Assembly: GCA_027293795.1 (NCBI GenBank) | Contig: JAPYLE010000241.1 | Location: forward strand, 1-29,038 | Reading direction: 5' to 3' | DNA length: 29,038 nt | DNA from: Rickettsia endosymbiont of Ixodes persulcatus | GTDB taxonomy: Bacteria > Pseudomonadota > Alphaproteobacteria > Rickettsiales > Rickettsiaceae | Shown here: in pieces, positions 8,231-16,389 of the stretch | Layout of the letters: every line of letters starts with the position of its first letter | Position numbering within the stretch: position 1 is the stretch's first letter | Position numbers and translations under genes: made by a program | Notes under the pieces: generated by a model | What the model saw: only the letters and a program-made list of their open reading frames with translations | What the model was told of the DNA's origin: nothing | The model's database searches: none

Positions 8231-9295
8231 ATGAAAGAAGATAAACGCATTAAAATTTCTGTTGTAGGATTGGGTGCTGTAGCAAAAAAGCATATTGACG
8301 CTATTCTAGGTTTAGCAAATTATTTTCAGTTAGTTGCAGTCGTGGATTCGCAGAGAGACGTTCTCGAAAAAAATGAAAGCGAATTAGAAGTAGCTGGCTA
8401 CGATAATTTAGAAGAAATGCTAGAAAAAACAGACGCAAAATTTGTCGTGCTTTGTACACCAAGCGGATTACATGCACGACAGGTAATTATCTGTACAGAA
8501 TACTCCAGACATGTGATTGTAGAAAAACCAATGGCGCTTTCTTGGAGTGATGGTTTAGCGATGCAAGAATCAGCGTATAAAGCTAAAGTGCAGTTACGTA
8601 TAGTGCATCAGCATCGTGTTAATCCTGCTTTACAGTTTCTAAAACAAGCGATTGATCGCCAACGTTTCGGTAAAATTTTTCAAATCAATATCAACGTTTT
8701 TTGGACACGTCCGCAAACTTATTACGATGCCGCTCTCTGGCGTGGCACTCGCCAATTGGATGGCGGTGCACTAATGAATCAGGCTAGCCATGTTATTGAT
8801 TTACTTCATTGGTTATTTGGACCTATACAGTCGATACAGGCGATGTCTGCAACCCAAGCACGGCAAATAGAAACGGAAGATAGTTATGTATTAAATTTAC
8901 GTTGGCAGCGAGGGGCCTTAGGTTCCTTAAATTTAAGTATATTGGCCTATCGAAAAAATTTTGAGGCTTCTATTACAGTTTTAGGTGAAAAGGGTATCGT
9001 TAAGTTAATGGGCGCAGCCAATAATAAGATTGTACATTGGGAATTTGCAGATCAAGTTACGGATGAAGCCAAAATTTTACAAATAAATAAAGACGCTGCG
9101 CAGTTTTTAACAAAAAGCCATTATTATTATTATGCTAAAGTAATTGAGGAGTTAGAGAAAGGAACTACTATGCTTTTACCGGATGCTGAAGAAGGTTTAA
9201 AAACATTGGAAATTTTAGTAGCGGCCCAACGTGCTGCAGAACGAGAAATTACTGTGAACTTACCATTAGAAAAAGAAGCTTCGTTAATCGCTTAG
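8231..9295 (+). CDS. wbpB: UDP-N-acetyl-2-amino-2-deoxyglucuronate 3-dehydrogenase
   Basis: A Gfo/Idh/MocA-family oxidoreductase of 354 residues. It oxidises C3 of UDP-GlcNAc uronate, making the 3-keto substrate for the WbpE aminotransferase. The N-terminal NAD-binding motif VVGLGAVAKKHIDAI (11-25), LCTPSGLHA at 74-82 and VEKPMALSW (97-105) are present. The catalytic region reads RGTRQLDGGALMNQASHVIDLLHWLFG (171-197), with the H187-x2-D190 pair of the family. In WbpB/WlbA enzymes the NADH formed is recycled with 2-oxoglutarate, known from the family and not visible here. It stands directly behind wbpA. The usual partners wbpE and wbpD follow only after a 645-bp repeat-filled gap. Confidence 0.93.
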   Translation: MKEDKRIKISVVGLGAVAKKHIDAILGLANYFQLVAVVDSQRDVLEKNESELEVAGYDNLEEMLEKTDAKFVVLCTPSGLHARQVIICTEYSRHVIVEKPMALSWSDGLAMQESAYKAKVQLRIVHQHRVNPALQFLKQAIDRQRFGKIFQININVFWTRPQTYYDAALWRGTRQLDGGALMNQASHVIDLLHWLFGPIQSIQAMSATQARQIETEDSYVLNLRWQRGALGSLNLSILAYRKNFEASITVLGEKGIVKLMGAANNKIVHWEFADQVTDEAKILQINKDAAQFLTKSHYYYYAKVIEELEKGTTMLLPDAEEGLKTLEILVAAQRAAEREITVNLPLEKEASLIA

Positions 9296-9429
9296 GTACT
9301 ACACAAGTAGAAAGTGTTTTAACAATAGCCAGAAAAAGTGTGAAAAATATCACGATAAGCTAGGTCCGAATGATCAGCAATATATAGAAAATATTTTTAT
9401 TGTGAGTGCTGTAGCAGTATTTTTCGTCA
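9296..9429. other. Intergenic stretch after wbpB, no gene seen
   Basis: Together with the repeats that follow, this opens a 645-bp non-coding gap between wbpB and wbpD. This first part is AT-rich, has no credible open frame, and shows no strong terminator hairpin. The remaining part is taken up by the MITE-like element, REP palindromes and copy B of the structured element. Confidence 0.5.
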
Positions 9430-9706
9430 TTGCGAGCGGGCATTGTTGCGTAGAAACTAGCTGCAAATCCGAAGTACGGTAAGCGTAGCATTTTTTAACT
9501 AAACTACGATAAATTATGCTAATTGATACAGCCGTTTTGCGAATTGAAATTAATATAAAATATCACCGTCATGGCGAGCGAATGGAATGAGCGTGGCCAT
9601 CCATTTTACGATATTTCCTGGATTGCCACACGCCTACGGCGTTCGCAATGACGAGTAAAGTAAAGGGTTTACAACTATTTTTCTACGCAACAATGCCTTG
9701 CGAGCG
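9430..9706. mobile_element. MITE-like element with inverted ends and target duplication
   Basis: An 18-bp inverted end GGCATTGTTGCGTAGAAA occurs at 9439-9456, with its exact complement at 9680-9697. Weaker similarity extends inward (left CTAGCTGCAAATCC, right AATAGTTGTAAACCC). The 259-bp unit is flanked by the direct repeat TTGCGAGCG at 9430-9438 and 9698-9706, a probable 8-9 bp target duplication. It carries no transposase, so it must be a non-autonomous element. Removing it restores a REP palindrome running from CGTCATTGCGAGCG onward. The same end sequence bounds a unit at 28685-29015. The ends resemble those of IS6-type elements only in part (inference). Confidence 0.75.
9567..9653. repeat. 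REP-like palindrome inside the MITE-like unit
   Basis: An imperfect palindrome: outer arms CGTCATGGCGAGCG (9567-9580) and CGTTCGCAATGACG (9640-9653), inner arms GCGTGGCCATCCA (9591-9603) and TGGATTGCCACACGC (9619-9633). It belongs to the widespread CGTCATTGCGAGCG type of dispersed palindrome, of which further copies or pieces lie at 9698-9788 and 28860-28918. Confidence 0.7.
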
Positions 9707-9788
9707 CCGTAGGCGCGCGGCAACCCATTGAAAAGGCGAGGTTTTTCCTGTGGATATGGCCACGCTTATCGCATTCGCTCGTCATGAC
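9698..9788. repeat. REP-like palindrome split by the MITE-like unit
   Basis: The right part of a REP palindrome whose left end (CGTCATTGCGAGCG, from 9425) was displaced by the insertion. The remaining arms include GCGCGCGGCAACCCA and TGTGGATATGGCCACGC, and it closes with CGCTCGTCATGACG. The split copy supports insertion of the 259-bp unit into a REP target. Confidence 0.65.
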
Positions 9789-9795
9789 GGGGCTA

Positions 9796-9929
9796 ATGCC
9801 GATTACACGACGGGCTAAAGCTAAGCTTCTGCACCGTCGCTCAAGGGGAGGAAACGCGATTTTCCCCTTGAGAATCCCCATCGCGCAAGGAAGCGATTAA
9901 AATTGTAAAAACCACAATTTTAATCGCGA
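9796..9929 (+). repeat. Three-hairpin structured element, copy B (directly upstream of wbpD)
   Basis: Homologue of copy A. Stem 0 is CGACGG (9808-9813) with CCGTCG (9834-9839). Stem 1 is a perfect 10-bp stem CTCAAGGGGA (9840-9849) / TCCCCTTGAG (9863-9872), with G-T pairs further in and the 7-nt loop AACGCGA. The linker AATCCCCATCGCGCAAGGA is identical to copy A. Stem 2 is a perfect 14-bp stem GCGATTAAAATTGT (9893-9906) / ACAATTTTAATCGC (9914-9927) with loop AAAAACC. Stem 2 ends 13 nt before the wbpD ATG, and the only ribosome-binding candidate, AAGAG (9929-9933), begins right after it. An effect on wbpD translation is therefore possible (inference). Confidence 0.78.
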
Positions 9930-9940
9930 AGAGTATATTT

Positions 9941-10537
9941 ATGGATTATTTTAAACATGAAACAGCCATTATCGATGAGGGTGCACAAATCGGCCGGAAT
10001 TCTTCAGTTTGGCATTGGGCGCATGTATCGGCTAACGCCAGGATTGGAGAGAATTGTTCATTAGGCCAAAATGTGTTTATAGGAAATAACGTGATTATCG
10101 GTAATAAAGTAAAAATTCAAAATAATGTCTCTGTTTATGCCGGAGTTATTTTAGAAGATAATGTGTTTTGTGGTCCAAGTATGGTTTTTACTAATGTTTA
10201 TAATCCACGTGCAACGGTCAACCGTAAGCATGAATATAAAAAAACTTTAGTCAAAAATGGAGCTACTTTAGGGGCGAATTGTACTATTATTTGTGGCGTT
10301 GAAATTGGTTCTTATGCTTTTATTGGCGCAGGCAGTGTTGTTAATCGTACCGTATTGGATTATGCCTTAGTCGTGGGTGTGCCTGCGCGTCAAATAGGAT
10401 GGATGAGCCAATATGGAGAACGTCTTGCTTTGCCTTTAGCTGGGCGGCTTGAAATAGTGTGTTCGCATACGGGCCAGCATTATAAGCTAATTGAGAGAAA
10501 GTTGTTTTGTTTATCAGAAGAACGTATATCTAACTGA
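9941..10537 (+). CDS. wbpD: UDP-2-acetamido-3-amino-2,3-dideoxyglucuronate N-acetyltransferase
   Basis: A left-handed beta-helix acetyltransferase that adds an acetyl group from acetyl-CoA to the 3-amino group of the WbpE product. The 198-residue protein has hexapeptide repeats from about residue 8 to 165 (for example IDEGAQIGRNSSVWHWAHV, IGENCSLGQNVFIGNNVIIG, VKIQNNVSVYAGVILEDNVF). It also has the family loop FTNVYNPRATVNR and the C-terminal VVGVPARQIGW. Length and motifs match WbpD/WlbB. A weak AAGAG ribosome-binding site follows directly after stem 2 of the structured element. It is 11 nt ahead of wbpE. Confidence 0.93.
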   Translation: MDYFKHETAIIDEGAQIGRNSSVWHWAHVSANARIGENCSLGQNVFIGNNVIIGNKVKIQNNVSVYAGVILEDNVFCGPSMVFTNVYNPRATVNRKHEYKKTLVKNGATLGANCTIICGVEIGSYAFIGAGSVVNRTVLDYALVVGVPARQIGWMSQYGERLALPLAGRLEIVCSHTGQHYKLIERKLFCLSEERISN

Positions 10538-10548
10538 GGCTACGTATC

Positions 10549-11658
10549 ATGTTGTTTCTGGATTTAAGCAAACAATATCTGAAAATTAAAGGGAAAATAG
10601 ATCAGCGCCTGCAAAAAGTAATTAATGAAGGACGATTTATTTTAGGCCCTGAAGTAATAGAGTTGGAAAAACAACTGGCATTATTTGTAGGCGTTAAACA
10701 TTGTATTACCGTTGGAAACGGCACAGATGCGCTTACCGTCGCTTTGATGGGGTTGGGTGTGAGACAGGGAGATGAAGTAATCACAACGCCATTTAGTTTT
10801 GCCGCAACGACAGAGGCGATTTGTTTGTTAGGTGCAGTACCCGTATTCGTTGATATTGAGCCTGATACCTATCTTATTGATCCTTCTAAAATTTTCGCGG
10901 CAATAACTAAAAAAACAAAGGTTATTTTGCCCGTTAGTTTATTTGGTCAATGTGCTGACTTTAATAAAATAAACGATATAGCTTCTATGAAAAATATTTC
11001 AGTTATTGAAGATGCTGCGCAGAGTTTTGGCGCCACGTATCTAGGGCGTCGTTCTTGTGGTTTATCTACTTTAGCCTGTACCAGTTTTTTTCCATCAAAG
11101 CCCTTAGGGTGTTATGGTGACGGCGGGGCTTGTTTTACCAATGATGATGAAATTGCAGCTAAGTTAAAACAAATTCGTGTCCATGGTCAAACAGGTCGTT
11201 ATCAACATACGTTGCTGGGTGTTAATAGTCGTCTAGATACATTACAAGCAGCTGTTTTATTAGAAAAATTAGCTATCTTCCCCGAAGAAATTGCTTGGCG
11301 AAATAAAATAGCTAATTGTTATGAAACATTATTAGGTAAGGAAATAAAAGTACCCACTATTCATCCTAATAATACCTCGGTTTATGCACAATATACGATT
11401 GAAACTACACAACGTGAGGAGTTAAAAAAATATTTGCAAATACAGGGAATCCCTACAGCGGTACATTACACGCAACCTTTGTACCGGCAGCCAGCTTTTC
11501 AGAAGCACTGTCGAATAGTTGGCAGTATGAAAAATACCGAACATGCGGTTAAGCAGGTATTGAGCTTGCCTATGCACGCTTATTTATATAAAAAAGAGGC
11601 TTGCTTAGTAGCGGATGCAATAAAAGAGTTTAGTGGCATTACATGTATAAGTAATTAA
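10549..11658 (+). CDS. wbpE: UDP-2-acetamido-2-deoxy-3-oxo-glucuronate aminotransferase
   Basis: A PLP-dependent sugar aminotransferase of the DegT/DnrJ/EryC1 family, 369 residues. It transfers an amino group from glutamate to C3 of the keto-sugar made by WbpB. It opens with FLDLSKQYLKIKGKID, then GRFILGPEVIELE (28-40), GNGTDAL (57-62), TPFSFAATTEA (80-90) and VIEDAAQSFGA (152-162, with D155 for the PLP nitrogen). The PLP lysine is K184 in SFFPSKPLGCYGDGGA. These features match WbpE/WlbC better than the second DegT enzyme of this window (26396). Pathway order would be WbpA, WbpB, WbpE, WbpD. Confidence 0.93.
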   Translation: MLFLDLSKQYLKIKGKIDQRLQKVINEGRFILGPEVIELEKQLALFVGVKHCITVGNGTDALTVALMGLGVRQGDEVITTPFSFAATTEAICLLGAVPVFVDIEPDTYLIDPSKIFAAITKKTKVILPVSLFGQCADFNKINDIASMKNISVIEDAAQSFGATYLGRRSCGLSTLACTSFFPSKPLGCYGDGGACFTNDDEIAAKLKQIRVHGQTGRYQHTLLGVNSRLDTLQAAVLLEKLAIFPEEIAWRNKIANCYETLLGKEIKVPTIHPNNTSVYAQYTIETTQREELKKYLQIQGIPTAVHYTQPLYRQPAFQKHCRIVGSMKNTEHAVKQVLSLPMHAYLYKKEACLVADAIKEFSGITCISN

Positions 11659-11678
11659 CTATTAATTAAGGATTAAAA

Positions 11679-12614
11679 ATGAAAGTTTTTATTACAGGGG
11701 GTGCGGGGTTTATTGGCTCGCATTTGGTTGACCATTTATTAGCGCGCGGCGACGAAATACTTGTGATAGACAATTATGCAACGGGACGGCGCGATAATCT
11801 TAAAAAACATTATCGTCTACAAGTGATTGAAGGGTCGATTGCTGAAACGCCTTTAGTACAATCACTCATAGCAGAGTTTAAACCAGAACTTATTATTCAT
11901 GCAGCAGCTTCTTATAAAAATCCAGAGGATTGGCAAGAAGATACGAAGACTAACGTTTTAGGAACAGTAAATATTATTAAAGCAGCTCAAAAAAATCACT
12001 GTCCGCGAATTATCTATTTTCAAACTGCCTTGTGCTATGGTTTAAAGCCAAACCAACAACCTATTATGCTGGATCACCCATTAAATCCAGGAAATAGTAG
12101 TTATGCTATTACTAAAACGAGTGCAGAGCAATTTATTCAATTATCTGGTTTAAATACCATTTCATTTCGTTTAGCGAATGCTTATGGTCCACGTAATATT
12201 AGCGGACCCTTACCGACATTTTATCAACGGCTAACCACAAAAAAGTCTTGTTTTGTTATGGATACAAGGCGCGACTTTATTTATATTGATGATCTGGTCA
12301 ACTGCGTTATAAAAGCCATTAATAGCGATACGAATGGAATCTATCACATTGCTTCAGGTAGTGATTATGCGATTAAAGAGTTATTTGAGGCTACTTTAGG
12401 TGCACTGTCTATTCAATTAGATCAGCCTGTAGAAGTACGTCCACGTAATCCAGATGATGCCTCTACCATTCTTCTTGACCCCAGTCGCACAAAAAAAGAT
12501 TTAAAGTGGGAAGCAAGTACGCTTTTGCCAAACGGTATTAAGGAAACGATTAATTATTATCAGAACTACGGCATAGAAGAAACCTATACACATTTACAAG
12601 GAGTAGAGAGCTAA
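11679..12614 (+). CDS. Extended SDR NAD-dependent nucleotide-sugar epimerase/dehydratase
   Basis: A 311-residue extended short-chain dehydrogenase. The NAD-binding motif GGAGFIGSHL is at residues 7-16, followed by IDNYATGRRDNL and HAAASYKNPEDW. The active site has Y142-x3-K146 (SYAITK) and T116 in YFQTALCYG, where most relatives have a serine or threonine. RLANAYGPR and DFIYIDDLV complete the pattern. The QTALCYG wording recalls SDR enzymes of Bordetella-type O-antigen loci that act on UDP-linked diacetamido-uronic acids; this is from memory and approximate. A C4 or C5 epimerase acting on the WbpD or WbpI product would fit the context. It has a good AAGGA site and abuts the next gene exactly. 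Confidence 0.85.
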   Translation: MKVFITGGAGFIGSHLVDHLLARGDEILVIDNYATGRRDNLKKHYRLQVIEGSIAETPLVQSLIAEFKPELIIHAAASYKNPEDWQEDTKTNVLGTVNIIKAAQKNHCPRIIYFQTALCYGLKPNQQPIMLDHPLNPGNSSYAITKTSAEQFIQLSGLNTISFRLANAYGPRNISGPLPTFYQRLTTKKSCFVMDTRRDFIYIDDLVNCVIKAINSDTNGIYHIASGSDYAIKELFEATLGALSIQLDQPVEVRPRNPDDASTILLDPSRTKKDLKWEASTLLPNGIKETINYYQNYGIEETYTHLQGVES

Positions 12615-13421
12615 ATGGCATTGCTGCAAACAGAAATTGATAGAAAAAATTCAGAATTTTGGAGTGAGCTATGTGGTAGCACAGCAGCACAGCGTTTAAA
12701 AATTACCGATTCTTCAATAGAGTCTATCAAAAAATTTGATGATTGGTTTTTTTCTTTTTATCCCTACTTGAAAAAAAATTACTTAAATATAGAAAAAATT
12801 CAACAAAAAACTATTTTAGAGATAGGTTTAGGTTATGGGACAGTTTCGCAGTTTCTGGCTAAAAATTCTAATGTTTTTTTTGGAGCTGATATTGCAGAAG
12901 GCCCTGTAAACTTTGTAAATCACCGCCTAAAGCTTATAGGTAAACTTCCTAGTGCGCGCGTTATGTCGGCACATAAGCTTGAGTTTGAAGATAATTTATT
13001 TGATCATATTGTTTCGATTGGTTGTTTTCATCACACAGGAAATATAAAAAAATGCATTGACGAGGCCTATCGTGTTCTTAAGCCTGGAGGAGAACTTCTA
13101 TTCATGTGTTATAGCAAATATTCTTTAAGGGAGTTTTTGTTACGACCTATTAAGACCTTATTTTCTTTTACTAAAGAATCACGACTTATCCAAGAAAATG
13201 ACTGGTTTTCTTATGATCATAATACGCAAGGACAAGCTGCCCCTTTTACGGAGGTATTTGGAAAGAAAGGATTAGCTAGGTTATGTAAAAAATTTTCTTC
13301 TTATACAATCTGTACTGAAAATAGTATTGGAATTAGAACTTGGTTATGGCCACGAAAGTTATTGATTAATAATCTTGGAAAAGTAATGGGCACAGATTTA
13401 TACGTAAAGTGTATAAAATAG
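12615..13421 (+). CDS. Class I SAM-dependent methyltransferase
   Basis: A 268-residue methyltransferase of the Methyltransf_11 type. Motif I is ILEIGLGYGTVSQFL (67-81), followed by FFGADIAEG and the post-I acidic position. The later motifs are DHIVSIGCFHHTGN and YRVLKPGGELLFMCY, the classical motif III. Its ATG follows the stop of the SDR gene with no gap, and AAGGAG (12598-12603) lies in the end of that gene, which suggests translational coupling. The acceptor is unknown. An O-methyl group on a sugar of this polysaccharide is the simplest idea (inference). Confidence 0.85.
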   Translation: MALLQTEIDRKNSEFWSELCGSTAAQRLKITDSSIESIKKFDDWFFSFYPYLKKNYLNIEKIQQKTILEIGLGYGTVSQFLAKNSNVFFGADIAEGPVNFVNHRLKLIGKLPSARVMSAHKLEFEDNLFDHIVSIGCFHHTGNIKKCIDEAYRVLKPGGELLFMCYSKYSLREFLLRPIKTLFSFTKESRLIQENDWFSYDHNTQGQAAPFTEVFGKKGLARLCKKFSSYTICTENSIGIRTWLWPRKLLINNLGKVMGTDLYVKCIK

Positions 13422-13430
13422 GATATAGGA

Positions 13431-14471
13431 ATGTTACTACAGTTTAAAAATAAAATAGTTCTCGTCGTTGGGGGTGTAGGTTTTATTGGCAGCCAGCTTT
13501 GTAAAAAATTATTAGAGACAGATGTAAAAGAGATCATTGTCATAGACAATTTATTATCTTCCGAGCTTTCGCAATTGCCTAAGCATTCTAAACTTCGGTT
13601 TATTTTAGGTTCAGCCAGCAAAGAAGTAGTACTAAGCCAAATCCCAAATACTATTGCGTTTGTATTTCATTTGGCAACTTATCATGGAAATCAAAGTTCC
13701 ATACACGATCCACTGGCTGATCACGAAAACAATACCTTAACTTCATTAAAGTTATTTAATCATATTAGAAATTTTAAACAGTTAAAAAAGATTGTTTATG
13801 CATCAGCAGGTTGTTCGATAGCTGAAAAAACCTTTGGTAAGACAACGGCAACGATAGAAGAGGAAAAGGTTTCACTTTATTTAGATAGTCCTTATCAAAT
13901 ATCGAAAATATTTGGTGAGTTTTATGGGAATTATTTTTTTAGGCAGTATAAATTACCTTTTGTAAAGGCACGCTTTCAAAATGTCTATGGACCTGGTGAA
14001 ATCCTAGGTGCAGGCCAATGGCGTGGTACCCCACACACTATTTGGCGAAACGTTATTCCTAGTTTTATGTTTAAAGCACTTAATAAAGAAGCTTTAACAT
14101 TGGAGAAAGAGGGATTAACAACAAGAGATTTTATTTATGTAGATGATATTGTTAATGGATTAATACTTTGCGCAAGTACAGGAAAACCAGGGGAAAGTTA
14201 TAATTTATCTTCTGGTAAAGAAACTGAGATTAGAAAGCTTGCTGAAATAATCAATAAACTCACGGAAAATACAACGCTTAGTCAATGTTCTCCTAATAGA
14301 GAGTGGGATCGCTCTGGTAAACGTTATGGTTGTACGATAAAAGCGGAAAAAGAGCTAAATTTTAAAGCACAGATGGAGATAGAAGAAGGTTTGAAACAAA
14401 CCATGCATTGGACACGTTTAAATATGAATTTAATAAAACAATGCATCAATAAGCATGCCTATCATATCTAG
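13431..14471 (+). CDS. Extended SDR NAD-dependent nucleotide-sugar epimerase/dehydratase
   Basis: A 346-residue extended SDR. The NAD motif is GGVGFIGSQL (14-23) after FKNKIVLV. The substrate region has HLATYHGNQSSIHDPLADHENN, and the active site shows Y155-x3-K159 in SPYQISK with YASAGCS ahead of it. ARFQNVYGPGE and RDFIYVDDIVNG follow. It is distinct from the SDR at 11679: one is not a copy of the other. Both stand between wbpE and the amidotransferase gene, which suggests two successive epimerisations of a UDP-uronic acid derivative (inference). The start has an AGGA site 9 nt after the methyltransferase stop. Confidence 0.86.
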   Translation: MLLQFKNKIVLVVGGVGFIGSQLCKKLLETDVKEIIVIDNLLSSELSQLPKHSKLRFILGSASKEVVLSQIPNTIAFVFHLATYHGNQSSIHDPLADHENNTLTSLKLFNHIRNFKQLKKIVYASAGCSIAEKTFGKTTATIEEEKVSLYLDSPYQISKIFGEFYGNYFFRQYKLPFVKARFQNVYGPGEILGAGQWRGTPHTIWRNVIPSFMFKALNKEALTLEKEGLTTRDFIYVDDIVNGLILCASTGKPGESYNLSSGKETEIRKLAEIINKLTENTTLSQCSPNREWDRSGKRYGCTIKAEKELNFKAQMEIEEGLKQTMHWTRLNMNLIKQCINKHAYHI

Positions 14472-14480
14472 CTATATTTT

Positions 14481-16373
14481 ATGTGTGGTATTGCTGGAAT
14501 TATTGATTTAAAGGAAAAATTAAACCTAAAAACAAGTATAGAGGCTATGAAGTTAGCTATACGGCATCGAGGTCCTGATGAACAGGGGACATTTCTTGAT
14601 GAAAGTTTAGGCGTAGCTTTGGGTCATCAGCGTTTAAGTATTCTTGATATGAAAGGAGGAAAACAACCTTTTATTAGCATAGATGGTCAAATCATTTTAG
14701 TCTTTAATGGTGAAATCTATAACTATCTATCCTTACGCGATGAACTTATGAAAGAAAATTACTCTTTTGTAAGTAATTCGGATACTGAAACTATTATTTA
14801 TGCTTATAAAAAATGGGGGGTTGGTTGTCTTAGCCATTTACGTGGTATGTTTGCGTTTGCCTTGTGGGATAAAGAAAAAAAAATAATGTTTTGTGCACGT
14901 GATAGATTGGGTATTAAGCCTTTTTACTTTTTTTTAAACCAAGAAAAATTTATTTTTTCTTCAGAAGTTAAGTCAATTTTAGCTTCAGGTCGAATAGAAT
15001 CTGTACTTGATCCTGTGGGACTTGAGGACTATCTTACTTTTCAATTTTGTTTGGGAGAAAAAACTTTATTTAAAGAAATAAAAAAATTACAACCAGGTTA
15101 TTTTTTAACCATTAGATTCAAAGAAGATAAATTGATTAAAACCAATAATCAATATTGGGAAATTAATTACACAGTGCAGGACAATTTATCAGCGCCTTAC
15201 TATATTGATAGGTTAAGAGAGCTATTAGGAGAATCTATAAAATTACATTTACAATCTGATGTGCCATTAGGTGCGCATCTATCAGGTGGATTAGATTCAA
15301 GTTCAGTAGTTTGCTTATCCAAGAAACAACTTAAAGAGACAAATAGTTTTAAAACGTTTACAGGAAAATTTTCAGAGATAGCATTGGATGAAAGTAGGTA
15401 TGCCAATATAGTAGCTAAACATGTAGGATCGCACCATCATGAGATTAGTTTTTCTGACATTAACCTCGCAGCAATTCTTCCAGAATTGATTTACTTTATG
15501 GATGAGCCTGCTGCAGGTCCTGGTTTAATCCCTCAATATTACGTTTCTAAATATGCCGTAGACCATGTAAAAGTAGTTTTAGGCGGACAAGGTGGAGATG
15601 AATTATTTATTGGTTATGCCAGATATTTAATTGCATATTTAGCGAAATGTTTGTCTAATGCGATTTCCGGGAGATCTTCTGCTAACGAATTTTCATTGGG
15701 GGCTATCGCTAAAAATTTAGCATTACTCAATAATTACAAATCCACTTTAAATTCATTTTTTGAAAAAGGGCTTTTCGGCGAAGCAGATCTCAATTACTTT
15801 CATTTAGTTAATCGCAAACAATGTGAGAACGAAATTTATATGCCACAATATTCAGACAATAAGCGTAGTTTTTTAAGGTTTCAAACTATATTTCATCAAA
15901 TAGAAAATAACTCCTTGCTTAATAAAATGTTATATTTTGATTTAAAAGGCGCTTTGCCTGCTTTATTACAGGTTGAAGATCGTATGAGTATGGCAGTTTC
16001 ATTAGAATCACGGGTTCCGTTCTTGGATCATCGCATAGTAGAATTTTCAGCTTCTATTCCGGATAGTATTAAATTTTCCTCAGGAAAAACTAAACATATT
16101 CTACGCCATGCTGTAAAGAATATTCTTCCTAAACAAGTTTTAAACAGAAAAGACAAAATGGGTTTTCCTGTCCCTTTATCAGACTGGTTCTATGGAAAGC
16201 AAAAAAGTTTTATTCACGATACCCTTTTTTCGAAAAAGTCTACTGAGCGAGGTATTGTTAATATTAATACTTTAAAAAAAATGTTTAAGCACAAAAAACC
16301 CATCACACGTTCTATTTGGGGCGCGCTTTGTTTAGAATTATGGTTTGTAAAATTTGTTGATGCAAAATCTTAG
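14481..16373 (+). CDS. Asparagine-synthase-like glutamine amidotransferase, probable uronamide synthase
   Basis: A 630-residue protein of the AsnB family. The class II glutamine amidotransferase domain begins with the nucleophile C2 (MCGIAGI), RHRGPDEQG (29-37) and NGEIYN (76-81). The C-terminal synthetase domain has the ATP pyrophosphatase loop SGGLDSSS (268-275), GGQGGDELFIGYARY and SLESRVPFLDHRIVEF. Length and motifs are complete. In polysaccharide loci such proteins (WbpS or WbmE type) are thought to amidate the carboxylate of a uronic acid. Here the gene follows uronic-acid genes, so this role is more likely than free asparagine synthesis, but sequence alone cannot separate them. Confidence 0.88.
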   Translation: MCGIAGIIDLKEKLNLKTSIEAMKLAIRHRGPDEQGTFLDESLGVALGHQRLSILDMKGGKQPFISIDGQIILVFNGEIYNYLSLRDELMKENYSFVSNSDTETIIYAYKKWGVGCLSHLRGMFAFALWDKEKKIMFCARDRLGIKPFYFFLNQEKFIFSSEVKSILASGRIESVLDPVGLEDYLTFQFCLGEKTLFKEIKKLQPGYFLTIRFKEDKLIKTNNQYWEINYTVQDNLSAPYYIDRLRELLGESIKLHLQSDVPLGAHLSGGLDSSSVVCLSKKQLKETNSFKTFTGKFSEIALDESRYANIVAKHVGSHHHEISFSDINLAAILPELIYFMDEPAAGPGLIPQYYVSKYAVDHVKVVLGGQGGDELFIGYARYLIAYLAKCLSNAISGRSSANEFSLGAIAKNLALLNNYKSTLNSFFEKGLFGEADLNYFHLVNRKQCENEIYMPQYSDNKRSFLRFQTIFHQIENNSLLNKMLYFDLKGALPALLQVEDRMSMAVSLESRVPFLDHRIVEFSASIPDSIKFSSGKTKHILRHAVKNILPKQVLNRKDKMGFPVPLSDWFYGKQKSFIHDTLFSKKSTERGIVNINTLKKMFKHKKPITRSIWGALCLELWFVKFVDAKS

Positions 16374-16389
16374 TGGATATTAAGGCCAA

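Noticed and set aside
9675..9881. Open frame of 68 codons on the minus strand
   Set aside because: It lies wholly over REP palindromes and the structured element, has an arginine-rich translation typical of repeats, and has no ribosome-binding site.
13301..13621. Minus-strand open frame of 106 codons
   Set aside because: It is antisense to the methyltransferase and SDR genes, both of which have clear motifs.
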